From positions 30,267,871 through 30,331,870 of the forward strand of contig NC_092676.1 of the NCBI RefSeq assembly GCF_964355755.1: a DNA stretch of 64,000 bases. Reading direction: 5' to 3'. Of this stretch, positions 30,209 to 43,874 are shown piece after piece. Positions within the stretch are counted from its first letter, which is position 1, and each line of letters starts with the position of its first letter. A model generated the notes under the pieces. The model saw nothing but the letters and a program-made list of their open reading frames with translations, made no database searches and was not told the origin of the DNA. The position numbers and the translations under genes are program-made. This DNA is from Antedon mediterranea. Taxonomy: Eukaryota; Echinodermata; Crinoidea; Comatulida; Antedonidae.

Positions 30209-33200
30209 ATGGAAAGTGAAAAAGTACTGAAGTTGGCAGACCTCCGTCAGAAGAGGTTGGAATTCTTTCAAAGGAATTGTTTCAATAAAGAGAAAGAACC
30301 AAACAATTATTCTAGTACATCCCAGCGGAAACCAGATGAACTTATAAAAGACTGTTTTGAAGAGTCGCAGTGGTTACCAAGGAGCAAGGATTTATCAAGA
30401 AAATCTGAAGTGGAAAATCTTTGGTTGAACAATGGAAATGAAAATTCTGCAGAACGAACTGTTGATAAGAAAGAAGATTTATCACTTCGCAATACAACCA
30501 AAACAAGGAGGCCAAAGACAAGACAAGACAAACAAATGAAGCATCAAAGAAATACCCACCATAATAAAACAAATAAAGATGACATTGAAAAGATAAAACC
30601 TTTACATAGGCTACAAGAAAACGTCTTTGATCTAGACTCTCTGCAGAAAGCTGCAAGGGATGGAGATGATGTTCTAAGGAAATATATAAAAGAACTTAGT
30701 ACAAAAATGACTGACAGTCAAACAGGAGAATTGAGTAATAGACCCACTACAGATAACTTGGATCTTCATGTCCTACCAAGTGCACAGAATTATAATTATA
30801 CTAACTCATTTAAACTTGATGCAAAATATCAAAGACAAGATTCTAGTGATAGTCCTCGAGGGGACAACAATTTTTTTCAAAGTCAGAGAAAAAGATCAGA
30901 TGGCTGGTTCGATCTGAATCTTTCAAATTCAAATGGTTTAGAATCTCACAGGAGTTATACCAGTACTATCGCAGAATCATCTGATGATCACATGCAATAT
31001 TCTAGTTTAAAAGTTGAAAACCGAAAATCAAAATATGTTCCAAAGATATCAAGACCAGCAATAGAATCATCTCAACTCCAAAAGTGGGGTTTTTATGATG
31101 ACCATGAAAGTGATTTATCAATGCAAAGTGAAAGAGAAGAGGAGGAAAAGGTGTACCACACTTTTGAATCCGATCAAAATGATTTTGATCTCCTAACACA
31201 TCGTCCAAACAATCGTCCTTATTCGCCTCTTGTCTACTCTGCATCATACAGTGAAAATATGGGTTCTGAATCGACAAGAAATTCACCAAGTTATGATGAA
31301 TTCAACCTAGTAACTCACAGACCAGCTACAAATTCCAGTAATAAACTGTTTGAGAGAGTTGATCAGTGGTACGAAAGTAAATGCCACTTTCATGAAACTA
31401 TTAATAAACCCAGTTTATCTAGTGATAGCAATGATAGCATTGACAAGTTTTTAAAGATCGGTAGTGAGAACCGAAGGTCGACATCACCAGAACAACACAT
31501 GATTGGCATTTGGAAGTATCATCAAATTGAAAAACAGCGAAGAAAATCACACAAGAACAGTGATGATATTAATTCAACTGTCAGCTATGAGGAACTGGTT
31601 GCCACTGAAAAAAAAAATAGTGGATGCCAAGATAATCAACAGGAAAGTGCTTTCAAAATCAGTAATTGGAGTTCTGATGATGAAGATAAGAAATCCTCAA
31701 TGAATCAAGAAGTTTTGACATTGAAAAGAGATGATGAATTGTGTTTTGAGCATGCTCCATGGAGGTATTCTGCAAGCCCGGAATCGCCAAAAGAATATTT
31801 GACACTAAAGCCTGAAATAGCATTTAATGATGATGATATGAATGATAATGTAGAGGATAACAAAATTCCGGATTGCATTTATCAAAATCAAGATGTACGC
31901 AATTTACAAATAAGAAACACAAATGAGGTGGATACTGAAAAACCAGTTTTTGATTTTTATGATAAACAATTTAATTCTCTTCCTTTAAGTAGAAGCCCAG
32001 AACCTTCAGTAAGCCATTATCATCAAGTGCCAAAAGTTAAAAACAATTTTGAAAACGATATACCATCAAACGATTATGTCTGTGTACCTTCCTCTGCTGA
32101 AATTAAAGACAGGAAACCACCAACATTAGATCTTGCCTGTATTACTGATGATAACAACCAGCATGAACCAGGTGGTGAATTACCATTCATCAAAAAAATC
32201 ATTGACAGTGACCTTGATATCGAGCTTCAAGTGCCTGCAGAGAAAAAGAAACAATCAACTTCTCCATTGAATTCTAGGAAAAAGACGGCCAACAGACTAC
32301 TCGGTAGAGGACAATCGCAAAAACAAAGATGGTCAACATCGTCAAGCTTGCCTAGTTCAGTATTGGCTACAAGAGTGTCTTCTTTATTAAGTAGTTCTTT
32401 AAAAGATAGAAAAACTGGAAGTCTGAAAGAAGCATCAAGAAATAAACACAGAGAAGGAAATTCTGCTGAGAAATTGAAGAGGTCACATCAGAAGAAAGTC
32501 ATAAATGGAAACTTCTTTACTGTAACACCAGCAAATATGTCTACAGGTAAGAAAGTCCATTGATATTAAATAGAGCAAATTTAAATTAACATAATATGTA
32601 TTTCAATAATTCAGGTTTTAAGAGAGTTTCCAGTACTTATTTGGCACAATTACTTTTCTTGTTTTCTACAGATTTTAACAGTATAAATTTACTTTCACAC
32701 AAGGAATTTATTCCTCCTCTTACTTTGCAACTTTTATCTGATGTAAGTATAATTTATTTATCTTCCTAAAATAAAAAAGTATTAAGATAAGCGTGTAAGT
32801 TTTCATATTTTTTATCATTATTCGCGGTACGTACCATTTATTTCGTATCAACAGAATATATATATATTTCAAAAGTAAACCTTGAAAATTCTTTTACAGA
32901 GTCCTCGAGGAGGTGAAGGGTTGTCAATATGGCAGCTGCTACCAGATGAGCTTTTATTCCACATTTGTACGTACCTCTCGCCATCAAGTTTGGCTATTGT
33001 TGCTCAAGTTTGCCAAACATTTCATCGCATTGCTAACGATGAACTTCTTTGTAAGTGTAAAACATTTATTGTGCATAATTTTTATTTCTTCCAATATTAT
33101 TTATTTAACATCTATTTATCTTATTTGTCTATACTTTACTGGCTTTTTATTTATTATTTATCTTAATGCAATTTAATGGGCCTCCTATCACAAGCCCCTC

Positions 33201-36200
33201 TGGGTTTCTTGGAAGTCCTTTTTTAACTTGTACCATACACTTTTGGTGTTTTTTTTTTATTGATGTGTATTATTGTATTTGATGAATAAAGAGATTTGAT
33301 TTGATAGTTTGTCATGCCACTTTGTAAATTAACCTTTTAGCAAAAATGTGAACAATTTGAATTTTAAATTGATAGGGAAGACAATAACATTACAGAAAAA
33401 AGAATTAACAGATGATTGGTTGATTCAGATTGGTGAAAAGCACCCAACAGACATTTCTTTACTCCAGTGTAATGGCAGCAAAGTCACTGAAGATGGCTTG
33501 AGAACGATGTTTAGGACCTGTTCAAAGTCCCTGAAGGTAATAACTAGTAAAGGGCTGGGATTCTATAGGATTTTTAGAGTTATTATGTAGTTATAATTTC
33601 AATTTCTTATATTTTTGTATAATCATAATTAATATTTTCTTTATAAATCCCCTTTGCTGTTATGAAACAGCATGGCGAGCATCGGTTAAATTTGAATTTG
33701 TTGAAAATGACTATATAGACAGCTGTAGTTATTAAAAGAAGTATATGTTTATTTGAGTTAGACTTTATTAATGCATGAAAATATGTCTTTTATAGATCTC
33801 TCCTCATTATAAAAACATTGCTTAAAAGGTCACATTAATATGTTTTCAACAAAGGATAATTACTATAGTGATGGTTGTTGTAACATCTGGAAAATATTTC
33901 AAAATTTATCAATAAATCATTTCTTTCTTTTTCCTTCACATTAAAGGATTAAGAGATAAAATTTAGAAAAAAAGAAACAAGCTTAGTGATTATAAATGTA
34001 GGATGCTCTATAAACTGCTACTATATAATCAGAAAGTACAGTAACTGTATGATTGTAGGTAGGATAAGTGTTTTAGTTTTCTTGTATGACATACAGGCAC
34101 ATGTTTCAATCAAATACCATAATCAAGATTATACTATTCTAAAATTACTGTACTGTTCTAATATATTAGAATATTATCTGTAGTTTCTCCAGACCCGAGT
34201 CTCAAAAAGATGTATTTATACCTGCCAAATCAAATAAACAAAAATTGTAGTATTAGAATTTCTTTTTTCCAGAAACTGAACGCGAGTGGTTCAACTGGGG
34301 GCGATCTAATTGGTGATTCTATTCTTCTGCATGCATCTCGTTGTGTAAAGCTAACAAGTCTAGATGTTAGCTGGTGCAGCGTGACAAATAACGGACTTGT
34401 ATCTATCGGTGAATCTATCGAAAAGTATGTTCCCACTTTTTTTTATTTTTATGTTTTTATTAGAAAGGTTAAAGCTAATTGGCTTTGTTAGTTTAAGTGA
34501 GCTATATGATCTGATGACAGAATAATGATGTCACATTCACAAGAGCATTTCTGTCTATGATGATAGGAAATATGAAATATTGACAAAATAATAATAATAA
34601 TTATTAATATCATAATATTATGATAATGATATTGAGAATTGGCAAGGCAATTTCTGATGAATGTGTATTAAAAACAAAATTAAATGTTCATTGTTTGAGA
34701 TAAGGTTTTCCTATCAACATAAGTAGCTTTAAATTAAAGTATTTTTCATTGAGAAGATTGTGTTTTTGTTTTAAACAACGGAAGTAATTAACTTTACAAT
34801 TTTAGTCTCATGGGGTTACAGGTGGTTGTTCAATTCACAAATTTTGTTGTATTTACAGGATTTGTTGATGCAACACTAGATTTATGAGATATTAATCTAA
34901 AGCAGTGATATTCAACTTGGATTAATTCATAAAAATAATATAAATAGTGATATTTTGTTTCCATTAATTTGATATGATTATTTTTCCTGCAAATGTATAG
35001 GTTGCAAGTTCTGTGCCTGAATGGTTGCCAGGCACTAACAGATGATTCTATCAATATGGTCTTACAAAAACATTGCAAAAGGTATGCTAGCATTTAAAAA
35101 TAACTATTTGAAAAACATGGTTTTAATGATGAGTCTGACTTGGTTTTATTGTCCCTAATAAAGAGGCTAAGATATGTAGGAAATTGTTTAAAGAATACTG
35201 TATACAAATATAAAAATAATACACATTGTTGATAATGACATTGTTCTTTTATAGTATTAATGTTCTGGAGTTATTTGGTTGTTTTAACATTTCACCTGCT
35301 GTGATTACACAAGTTGGTAAACTGTGTAGACATCTTCGTACATTGAATGTTGGCCAGTGTTACAAGGTTTGTATACTATTTCTTAAGCTCTGCCTACACT
35401 ATCAACCTTTATGCGACAAACAATGTGATGTGCCCATATATGGAAATAATAAATGTCATATCACTACCATTTGAGCACAACATACCTTTTTTTGTCAAAC
35501 TAGTTTGATTGTGTAGACAGAGCTATGATGAGAAGATCCTTTTTGTTGATTTACATTTAGCATTAAAGGTACAATGTGTAATGAAATGCAGCATAGTACT
35601 ATTAAACTAACCAGTACTTCTAGTTTGATCCAATTGTGGAATGTGATACAACTCAATTAATGTTGCAAATTAAGTCTATTCTAAATTCCAATAATATTTG
35701 AAATATGTGATGATAAAATTAACAAAATAAATAATGACAATTTATTATATAATGACACGATACAAATATTATACCTTTGGGTGCCATTACGCAAATTGGA
35801 AATTAAACGGCCAGGCAATGTAGCTTTTATATAAAGCTGTTTCCGTATGGAACATGATTTTCCATAATTAAACTTTTCATAATGCTGAGGATTTTATTGA
35901 TGCATTACGCAAGTATTTTTATCTTTATTTTTCACACTATATTTAATGAACAAATTTTTAAATTAAACGATTTATATTATTACTGCGAAACACTGAAAAT
36001 TTACTGAACAAAGGTTTTCTATGAGAAAGAGATTACTGTAGCTCTGTGGTCCTCTCCCCAATATTGCCCGTCCCTGAAAAATGTTAAAAATGCTCACTGA
36101 AATCGCATCATGCCGTAGAAATATTATGCTATTAAATACTGTGGTGGTTGTTTCAGATGACAGATGATGATATGGTGACCATGGTAACTCATCTGGAACA

Positions 36201-37915
36201 TGTTCTGAATTTAGACATGAGAGGCTGTAAACAGGTATGAGTGGTTGGAAGTTAGAATTAGTGCCATTAAGTTGGCACTAAAAAATTGCATATCTTTTAA
36301 TCTAAAATGCACAAATCCAAATTCAATCCAGCCTACTAAAAGCAGAATTAAAAAAAAAAAAATTATTTTAGTCTAGTTTTGAGTTTTTAAATGTCTATTT
36401 GCTTCAATATTTGCATACAACCAAAGCCTACGCTTCTCAAGGGGGACGTTGCATAATGAATTGTATAATTCAGCTACGCTTGCCAGATCCTTTTGGGTTG
36501 TACCATTCTCATGAGGAAACATTGATTAAATGTCAAATGAAGTGCTTTAACACCTACTCACCTAATTCAGTTTGTCTAGGCATCAAGTAGAAATATGTAA
36601 TTGCCTGGAAAGTAAAATGTGTTTGTTTGTAATATATATTTAATAACTTTATTTCCAAAAATGTTAATGTTGCCACCCACTGTGAGTTACTAAATCTGAT
36701 CAAGTCTTACGTCTACTCTTAAGTCTACTCTTAAGTCTTAATACTACTTACAACCAAATAAATAAAAAGAATGAATCAAAATAACAATTAAATGCCTCTT
36801 ATTTCCATTGCTCACATAATACTAGACATACAAATAAAATGTTGTACACCTTAGAGTAGATAAATTGTGGTTGTCCAACTTTCTCGTCTATGCAAAAAGA
36901 GGTCACACATCAAAGCAGCTTTCTAAATTTAACGGCTATGATATGTACAGAGTTGCATTTGGTTTTTTATTATTTAATTAAGCATTTATTTAAAACTTTT
37001 TTTAAATTCTCAGATGCATGACACAACAGTACGGAAGCTAGTGAGAAGTTGCAAGAAATTAAAAAGCATTTCTTTAGCAAATTGTGGTCACCTTACAGAC
37101 GCATCGCTTATTGAAATATCAACATACTTACCCACCATCAAGTAAGTACTTAAGTCTCGAATGTTAGCACCACCATGTTGTGTGTTGAATAAACTGTAAA
37201 ACTATTGTTACAACAACTTCAACCAAAACTAAATTAATTAAAATTCTTGTTTTTATAATAGTAATCAAGAATGTTCAAGTTAATGCAAGCGGTATATAAA
37301 TAAAAGTTGATTATTATTTTATCAGAATGATTGATGTGTCTGGCTGTAAGAAGATAACAAACCAAGGTGTACACTCATTAGCTAAAAGCTCCTATAATCT
37401 GTCATCTCTAGATCTAAGTTCAACTTCAGTCAATTGTAAAAGGTTTGTTGAAAATTTGAACTAAACACTGATAAATAATTCATAAATATTAGATAAATTA
37501 TCCCTTTATTATATACAGCCTGCTGTATAAAACAAATTTAAGTTGAAAAAGGGTTTAAGAAATAGCTACAATACCCTTCCAATAAATTGTATTGAGATAA
37601 GTAATATATCTGTTTCTGTTTTATTTTACAGTATCTCTTCTCTGTCAAGTTATTGTGGAAAAAGCCTGAGAAGTTTAAAACTAAACTTCTGCAAAGATGT
37701 CACAGAAAAAAGTGTCTTGAAATTATTACAGAATTGTCATCGGTAATTGTTTTTTCAAAACATATTTTCTTTGTTCATGTGTACTCTGGTTTCATGATTT
37801 TATATGATTTTTATATATTTTTTAAAGATTGGAGGTGTTGCAGCTGTATGGTGTAAAGGGATTACGCAATTTATCTTCAATCAAGAGTCAATTTCCAGCT
37901 CTAAAGTTTGATTAA
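30209..37915 (+). CDS. F-box/leucine-rich-repeat protein with long disordered N-terminus
   Basis: Twelve coding exons: 30209..32546, 32672..32742, 32900..33050, 33376..33536, 34273..34424, 35001..35081, 35255..35366, 36157..36234, 37014..37141, 37326..37442, 37632..37742 and 37828..37915. They join in frame to 1,195 residues. The first exon (779 codons) is low-complexity, rich in Ser, Asn, Asp, Lys and Glu, with no recognised domain; it contains two THRP motifs (residues ~325-332 and ~364-371). An F-box follows at about 814-854 (IWQLLPDELLFHICTYLSP to W854). The rest is about a dozen AMN1-type cysteine-containing LRRs (LDVSWCSVTNNGL, LFGCFNISPAV, LDMRGCKQMHD, IDVSGCKKITNQG). Such proteins are usually substrate receptors of SCF ubiquitin ligases; the target is unknown. 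I do not recognise the orthologue name. The start is the first ATG after the acceptor. Confidence 0.88.
33170..33305 (+). mobile_element. Retroposon 3' tail (LINE-like), copy in F-box/LRR intron
   Basis: Reads GGGCCTCCTATCACAAGCCC, GGGTTTCTTGGAAGTCC, a T-run, GATGAATAAAGAGATTTG and a terminal TTTGATTTGAT microsatellite. It shares order and sequence with the inverse of 6468-6592. The short terminal microsatellite fits a 3' end of a non-LTR element. Confidence 0.65.
35385..35524 (+). mobile_element. MITE family A, copy 4
   Basis: Begins AAGCTCTGCCTACACTATCA and ends TTTGATTGTGTAGACAGAGCT. Terminal inverted repeats are recognisable and the interior is shorter than in copy 3. It starts 18 bp after an F-box/LRR splice donor. 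Confidence 0.85.
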
Positions 37916-38684
37916 AACATATTGCTGCTTTTTTTTACATGTGTGTGCAATTGACAGTTGACAAATATTAATGTGTTCATATATTTTTGTACAATTATTT
38001 TCAAATGGGAATGATAATGATATTATTTCTGGAAGGTGTGATGTTGAAGGTAGAGTGAATGTTTCTGATCTTAGTTGTAATGGTAATAGTTGTGATAGAT
38101 ATGATGAAGTAATGCTTCTCTTCTGCCATAGAAAACATAAAATAAGTATATAGTAGGTTGTAAACGCCAATCACGGAGGTAAAAGTGATCAATAATGCTA
38201 GTTCTAAAATGTTACAACTTGCGTCTTATTTCTAAAATAAAATTATGTAATGATTTATAGTAATTTTAGCAATATATTTCATATGTTTATTAATATTTAT
38301 TTTCATTTTTTTAATACTGAATCATGTATGCTATGATCATATTGAATCTTAATACTAAGTAAATTCAAATTTAATCTATTTTATTTATATTTATTATTGT
38401 ATTAAATTAAATAAATACAGTACTATGTATATTACATAACATGACCTATTTTATGTGAACTAATACAACTGATTTCAAACTCATAATAGGACTATAGTCT
38501 ATTTTATACGTTCCGTTTTATGCGTTTTCAAAAATGCCTCAAAAAGTGTAGATTCTGTTGGATGGTGGCCCATCCCCTAGAGGCGGAGTCATCGACGTCA
38601 ATTCCTATACACAATCATAATCTAAACAAAAGTATATAGCTTTGCTATGTAAATGTTTACTGACATCACTAAGTTTGAAGCGCG
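37916..38684 (+). other. 3' UTR of the F-box/LRR gene and intergenic spacer
   Basis: Poly(A) signals AATAAA occur at 38236-38241 and again near 38410. Short open frames here (37971-38192, both strands) have no homology. The last 150 bp precede the TATA box of the next gene. Confidence 0.5.
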
Positions 38685-38692
38685 TATAAATA
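38685..38692 (+). promoter_or_regulatory. TATA box of microseminoprotein-like gene 1
   Basis: TATAAATA lies in the symmetric context GCGCGTATAAATACGCGG. It is followed by a candidate noncoding first exon (about 38715-38769) ending TTTTAAG|GTAGGT. The coding exon acceptor is at 40149. The linkage is inferred from the matching layout of the second gene. Confidence 0.65.
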
Positions 38693-40162
38693 CGCGGATC
38701 CGTCGGTATCGTCTGCAACCTATCGTGTCGGGCCTCTGTCAACACCCTTTTTTGTTCGTCGATTTTAAGGTAGGTTTTGATTCATTTGGATATTATACCG
38801 ATTTAAATTTTTGCAATTGTCTACTAATTGTTAAATAACTTTGGAAACAAAAAAAGGAAACATTTGTGTTTTCCGATTCCTTTTTCGGTTTTAACGATTC
38901 TTATTAGTTTGGTATATTTGGTTAAGAGTTGTTAGGTTAAAATATACCGTTATTTATTCATTAAATTTACTTTTTAATGAATATGGAACTTACAAAGTCG
39001 CGCGGTCTTGTCAAGCTTAGCTGAATTATATTGTATTTATAATTATTAGGCCTAGGCCTATAGGTATCTTTTTGATACACTTAGCGGTACTTTGATGTAA
39101 CTCAAAAGTCACCAAACTTGCGCTTTATTGCTGTAAGTCTTACCTAAAACAAAGTTAAACAAAATAAATATTGATTTTTGTTTAGAAATGTTTGTTGTAG
39201 ATATTGTAAAAATCTGTCAAATTGTAGGATCTGTATAATTTTTCTTTAAAATAGCCGGATTATTTTATACCGTAGATACTTTCAGTTAAAATGTTTTTTC
39301 AAAGACGTTTACCAGGTACTTTGACGACTCTATTGTGGCCCACTCTCTACTCTCTGCAAGTAATACCCCAGAATCCTAATGTGGACAATGTCTTGACCCG
39401 CTTCATAGACACCCCTAAAGTTTAGGCGCCATTCTTGTATTAATGCCATTATGTCATAAAATTCATGTTTGTTAATAACTATGTCTAAATGGAATTCCAT
39501 ATGTTTAATAAACATTGCCTGTATATCCACAGATTACCAAGCCTCAGTCTAATGTATTACCATCTGGATAGGTCATAATTCTGTTATTACATTAAATGCT
39601 TTTCGTTTATGAAACTACTTAAGAGAGAAGATGAAGTGTAATTGGCATACATATTATTACGTAATGGTTAATTTGTGAATAAAAAATAATATTACCAAAA
39701 TGTGCAATACTTAGTTCCGGCTTTTTTTATTTAATAATGATTTGCTAGGCATATATTTATAATACTAACTTAATTGATGATGGGCTAGTGTTGCCCGAAA
39801 GCTCTGCTAACTTTTCTGGCTGTTTTACTTCTCGTTTTGAATTAGCTTTTCGCTTTTATTTTGTATCTCCATTGAGATCCAGCCACTGATACCCACAGCA
39901 TTGTCATTTTTTTTTCAGTAATTTGCCTTTGGATTTATAATACTAACTTAAGAAACTTAGTTTAATCGTTTGTTTATATTAAATATTTTCTTGCATCATC
40001 TTGATTGAATTTTGTAGGCCTAACATGGGATTTTTATTAACTGATAATTTAGAGAGTTTTTCCCAGACTAAAGCAAAGTAGACCTAAAGTATAGTAAAAG
40101 AAAGTAAAAGAGGTGATTATACCAATGTGATTGGTTTTCGTTTTTGTAGATCCCACGGCACC

Positions 40163-41523
40163 ATGAGGACTTCGGTGTGTCTTTTGATATCTCTTCTGTC
40201 TTTTCTTATGATCGCCAAAGTAAGATCGATGGAATGTGAGGCAGCATTTGATAAATGTAAGTTCTTTTTTAATGTATAAATAAAACATAAAAGTAGATAC
40301 TGAGTATAAGTCGACCATCTATATGAAGCGAATATTGAATAAAAAATACTGTACTAGAATCGCTGATTATTTTTCGCCAAACCTTAAAATGTTTTTAAAC
40401 ATTATTCCCAGACTCAACCTGCAATGTTTTTGTCAACGTCTAGATTGACACAATGAAATTAATTTTGATCAAGGACTTGTTTTTACTAAACAAAAAAAAT
40501 GTTTTAACTATTTTTGCAATTACAGGTTCTATTTTGTGAATTTGAGTTTTTCTTCCAAATATATGACACACCTCGCTAACATTATGTTGTCTCACCCTAA
40601 ATGAGAAAATGTTTTAAAACATCATATGAATCACGACCCAACTATCATCAACATCCAGGTTAGACACAAAGACATTTTTTGATCTATAAAGTAAATTTTG
40701 AGTTTTCTTTTTCCTTTCAAAGACGCCTGTAAGTACGGTAACGAAGAGTATGCCTTAGGAGACCAGTGGAAGACAAAGGACTGCAAGGAATGCAACTGTC
40801 ATGGAGCCTTCTCAATTTGTTGTACACTGTAAGTTGGCTTTCAATCCATCCATGTGTTTTATTTAAAGATATATTACCCCCTGAACATTTGTTTGTTGAA
40901 TATGCCATTTTAATCTCACATAATAGTTATTCACTTTGACCAAAAATTTGATCGAAAAACAAATTATTTACTTGAACAAACTGTCAAATTTAGTCTAATG
41001 GGTTTTGGTTTAATTAAAGTGAAAACATTTTTTTTTTTCTATGAAAGTGATTAACATTATTAAAACTGCGAAATGACCTATTCAAAGTCTTTTTCATTAA
41101 TCTTCATTTTTTATGTTTTTGGGGGAAGAACACATCTTTAAATAGATTTGGTATCGCACTGATGAGTCAGTTAGTAAAACTAGTTTGACCAGGAAAAAAC
41201 ATGTTTTGATTTTCTAATAACGTTTATGCGCAATTAAGGTTGTAACATTTATTGTTGTTGCTTGCAAACATTCGGGCGACGGACCGACTGGCTGTTATGC
41301 TAAATAGATTTTAATAGATCAACTAATTAGGCCAAAGTGTAGGCCTATTTCATTTATCCTGTATTATTTCATCAAACTGTTTGTTTTTTATAGCGTACCA
41401 AAATACTTTGATTGGTTTGATCCACCAAAGGGTTGTCGGTTTATTTGGGATGAAGCTGAATGTAAAAGCAGAGCAGTCGATGAGTTTGATGAAAATAAAC
41501 CATGTCCCGACTATGACTACTAA
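40163..41523 (+). CDS. Beta-microseminoprotein (PSP94/MSMB)-like secreted protein 1
   Basis: Exons 40163..40256, 40723..40828 and 41394..41523 give 109 residues. A hydrophobic signal peptide (MRTSVCLLISLLSFLMIAKV, likely cut near residue 22) precedes a mature chain with ten cysteines. The pattern includes ALGDQWKTKDCKECNC, a CC pair, P.YFDWFDPPKGC and a C-terminal PCPDYDY. Spacing, the G-x-x-W-x-x-x-x-C motif and the three-exon layout match the beta-microseminoprotein family: small secreted disulfide-rich proteins, often reproductive or immune in vertebrates, with uncertain function in invertebrates. The acceptor TTTTTGTAG lies 13 bp before the ATG, with CACC just ahead of it. The gene is a tandem paralogue of the one at 44435. 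Confidence 0.85.
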
Positions 41524-41644
41524 TACAAAACACTTACAAAACTATTCTCGTTAAAAAACGTCATCATCATGTTTATGCGCATGCACATAGATTTGTTACG
41601 TCATGCTTTATTGCTGTCACGTGGTGTGATTTTTGCTAAGTATT

Positions 41645-41650
41645 AATAAA
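41645..41650 (+). terminator. Poly(A) signal of microseminoprotein-like gene 1
   Basis: AATAAA sits 122 bp after the stop codon. Confidence 0.6.
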
Positions 41651-43865
41651 AACGTCGTAATTACTGTCGTCATCGGTTGTAATAGATTACGTAGGTGTTA
41701 AGTAAAATGTTATTAAGTCATGCTTAAGCTAGTGTAGGCATCATTATGCGAACCAAAAAATGTTTTCGCAGTTTACAAATGTGTATATTTTTTTCTCAAA
41801 AAGTATTTTAAATAAACTAGGTTCGCCTAGAAGTCTTTCCTCTGTAAATGTCTTCTTTAAACGAGTGAATTGAATAAAAAAGTGGTTGAAAAATACCCAG
41901 CTGTTATACTTAACGTTTTTTATGTTTTCTTCCATGTTTCTTTCAGATGTAATAATGTTAATGTTTCAAAACATAGTTTGATGAGTGAGATTTTTTTATG
42001 TTACTAACCAAGTAGGCCTATGACATTTGTCTTATTTTGAAAAAGATAGAAATGAAATCGATAAAATCGTGTTTTTAAATATATGTGAACTTTATTCAAT
42101 CAATCGTACATTTTTTAAATATTATAATGGTAACCATTGTGTATTTACAGTGATTTTTACAAAAAAAATCTGACTTATAAAATATATACAGTGATTATTT
42201 ACAGTAATGATAATAATAAAAATTAATTGTTTGTATTAACTATTATTGGAAACAGAAGTTGAATAATGAAATACTGAATAAATACAAAGTTTTGTTAGAT
42301 GTTTACAATCAATGGAAAAGATGAATACATATAATATTGTAAGTATCAAAATAGCAGATAGTGTTTAGGAAGATTACTGCATTCCCGAACCTAGGAAACA
42401 TTAACTACGACATCGTCATATGTTTCATCGTGATATTTAACTGTCAAGTGCATAAGTAACCTTTATAGAGTTTTGTTGTTTCAGTCTTTTTTCGTCGGAA
42501 TCAGTTCATGACAATAGGCCAGCATTTAAACATTCTGATATTTCTTACGCTTTGGTGGTTCCCATTTTAAACAAAATATATTTTACCCAGATACTTATAT
42601 AATTGAATGCAACCGTTAACTTCAAATTATGAATACTTTGATGATAATAACAAAGACACCAGAGTAAGTATGGTACCAATTGAGTACAATGGTACCATTG
42701 AGTGTGATGGTACCATTGAGTGCGATGGTACCATTGAGTGCGATGGTACCATTGAGTGTGATGGTACCAACTGAGTATGATGGTACCAACTGAGTGTGAT
42801 GGTACCAACTGAGTGTGATGGTACAAACTGAGTGTGATGGTACCAATTGAGTGTGATGGTACTAATTGAGAATGATTTGCATTATTTTGTAGATTCATTC
42901 ATGTTTCCTTTAGGAACAACAATGCACTTTTGGAATTATAACAAGTTTAAATTGAAAATAACCAGAATGTATTTGAAAAATCTAAATATTATAATGACGT
43001 CACAGCGTATAGTTTGTGGAGACGCAATAAATTAGCAATATCACCTGGGAAATTAACTAAGAAAAATTTGATCATCAATTATTTAGTTAATTATAAAGTA
43101 TTGACTAACTCTTACAAATATTGCATGCAATATGTTTCATAATATATAATTGAGAAATATTTCGTTTGTTTCGGATTGTTGCTCGTTTGTAACAGGAAAG
43201 AATGTCACTCTTTCCTGGTTTGTAACGTTTCAATTCTTTGGAATTTTGGTAATGGGCTAAGTTTTTAAGCGGATCGAATTGACCAATAAAAAGTGATAAG
43301 TCTAATAATCCATCGATTTTGATTGGTCAATTGCGTTGCGCTTACGACGTCCTTGCGTTGGAGAGTGGGAACAAAACGTTAGGCGTTTGATTTTGGAGAT
43401 CAATGCAAAATATTACACTCGCAATAAAATGTTGCTGAGGCTGGTTTGGCATATTTTCAAGGCAGCTTATCCAAAATGGAAAACTGTTTCATATGGCGTC
43501 GTATCCATAATCAAAATAACAGTCTCAACTACATAGTTGTAGCTGCTAACTACCGCTAGTTTGTTTTTATCGGAATTAACACAATGTATGTTAGTGTCAA
43601 GTAATATAATATACTTTGATGACAGACAGCCAGAATACAATGTAACTATTATTCTGAATTTAAACAAAGGCTAATTAATCTAAACGCCAATATATGTCAT
43701 GTTATTCTCATTCAAAAATGAAAAACAGAGGCGTAACGATTGTTTGAGTGGATCTTAACCGCGTGTAATTATTATACAATCCCCATTAGATCGGTTCCTA
43801 AGGGAGGCTTTCCATACTGCATTACAGTCACTATGGAAGATACCCTTTCACAGGATGTAGAGACT
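41651..43865. other. Intergenic region between the two microseminoprotein-like genes
   Basis: Contains the KpnI-site minisatellite at 42672-42868. An inverted pair AATTGACCAAT / ATTGGTCAATT at about 43277 and 43322 carries CCAAT-type boxes. A short hairpin GGAAAGAATGTCACTCTTTCC lies near 43196. No gene is seen. Open frames at 41744, 42545, 43336 and 43467 look spurious. Confidence 0.5.
42672..42868. repeat. 18-19-bp minisatellite with GGTACC in most units, about 10 copies
   Basis: Units read GGTACCATTGAGTGTGAT or GGTACCAACTGAGTGTGAT. The mixture of 18- and 19-bp units gives two open frames on the minus strand rich in Tyr-His-His-Thr-Gln, which are not genes. Confidence 0.93.
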
Positions 43866-43874
43866 TATATAAAT
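43866..43874 (+). promoter_or_regulatory. TATA box of microseminoprotein-like gene 2
   Basis: TATATAAAT is followed about 30 bp downstream by a candidate first exon (about 43897-43967) ending GTTACAG|GTAAGT. The acceptor before the coding exon is at 44421. The layout (TATA, noncoding exon, intron, ATG near the acceptor) mirrors gene 1. Confidence 0.65.

Noticed and set aside
42545-42898. 117-codon His/Thr/Gln/Trp-rich minus-strand frame
   Set aside because: It is a translation of the 18-19-bp minisatellite and shows no homology.
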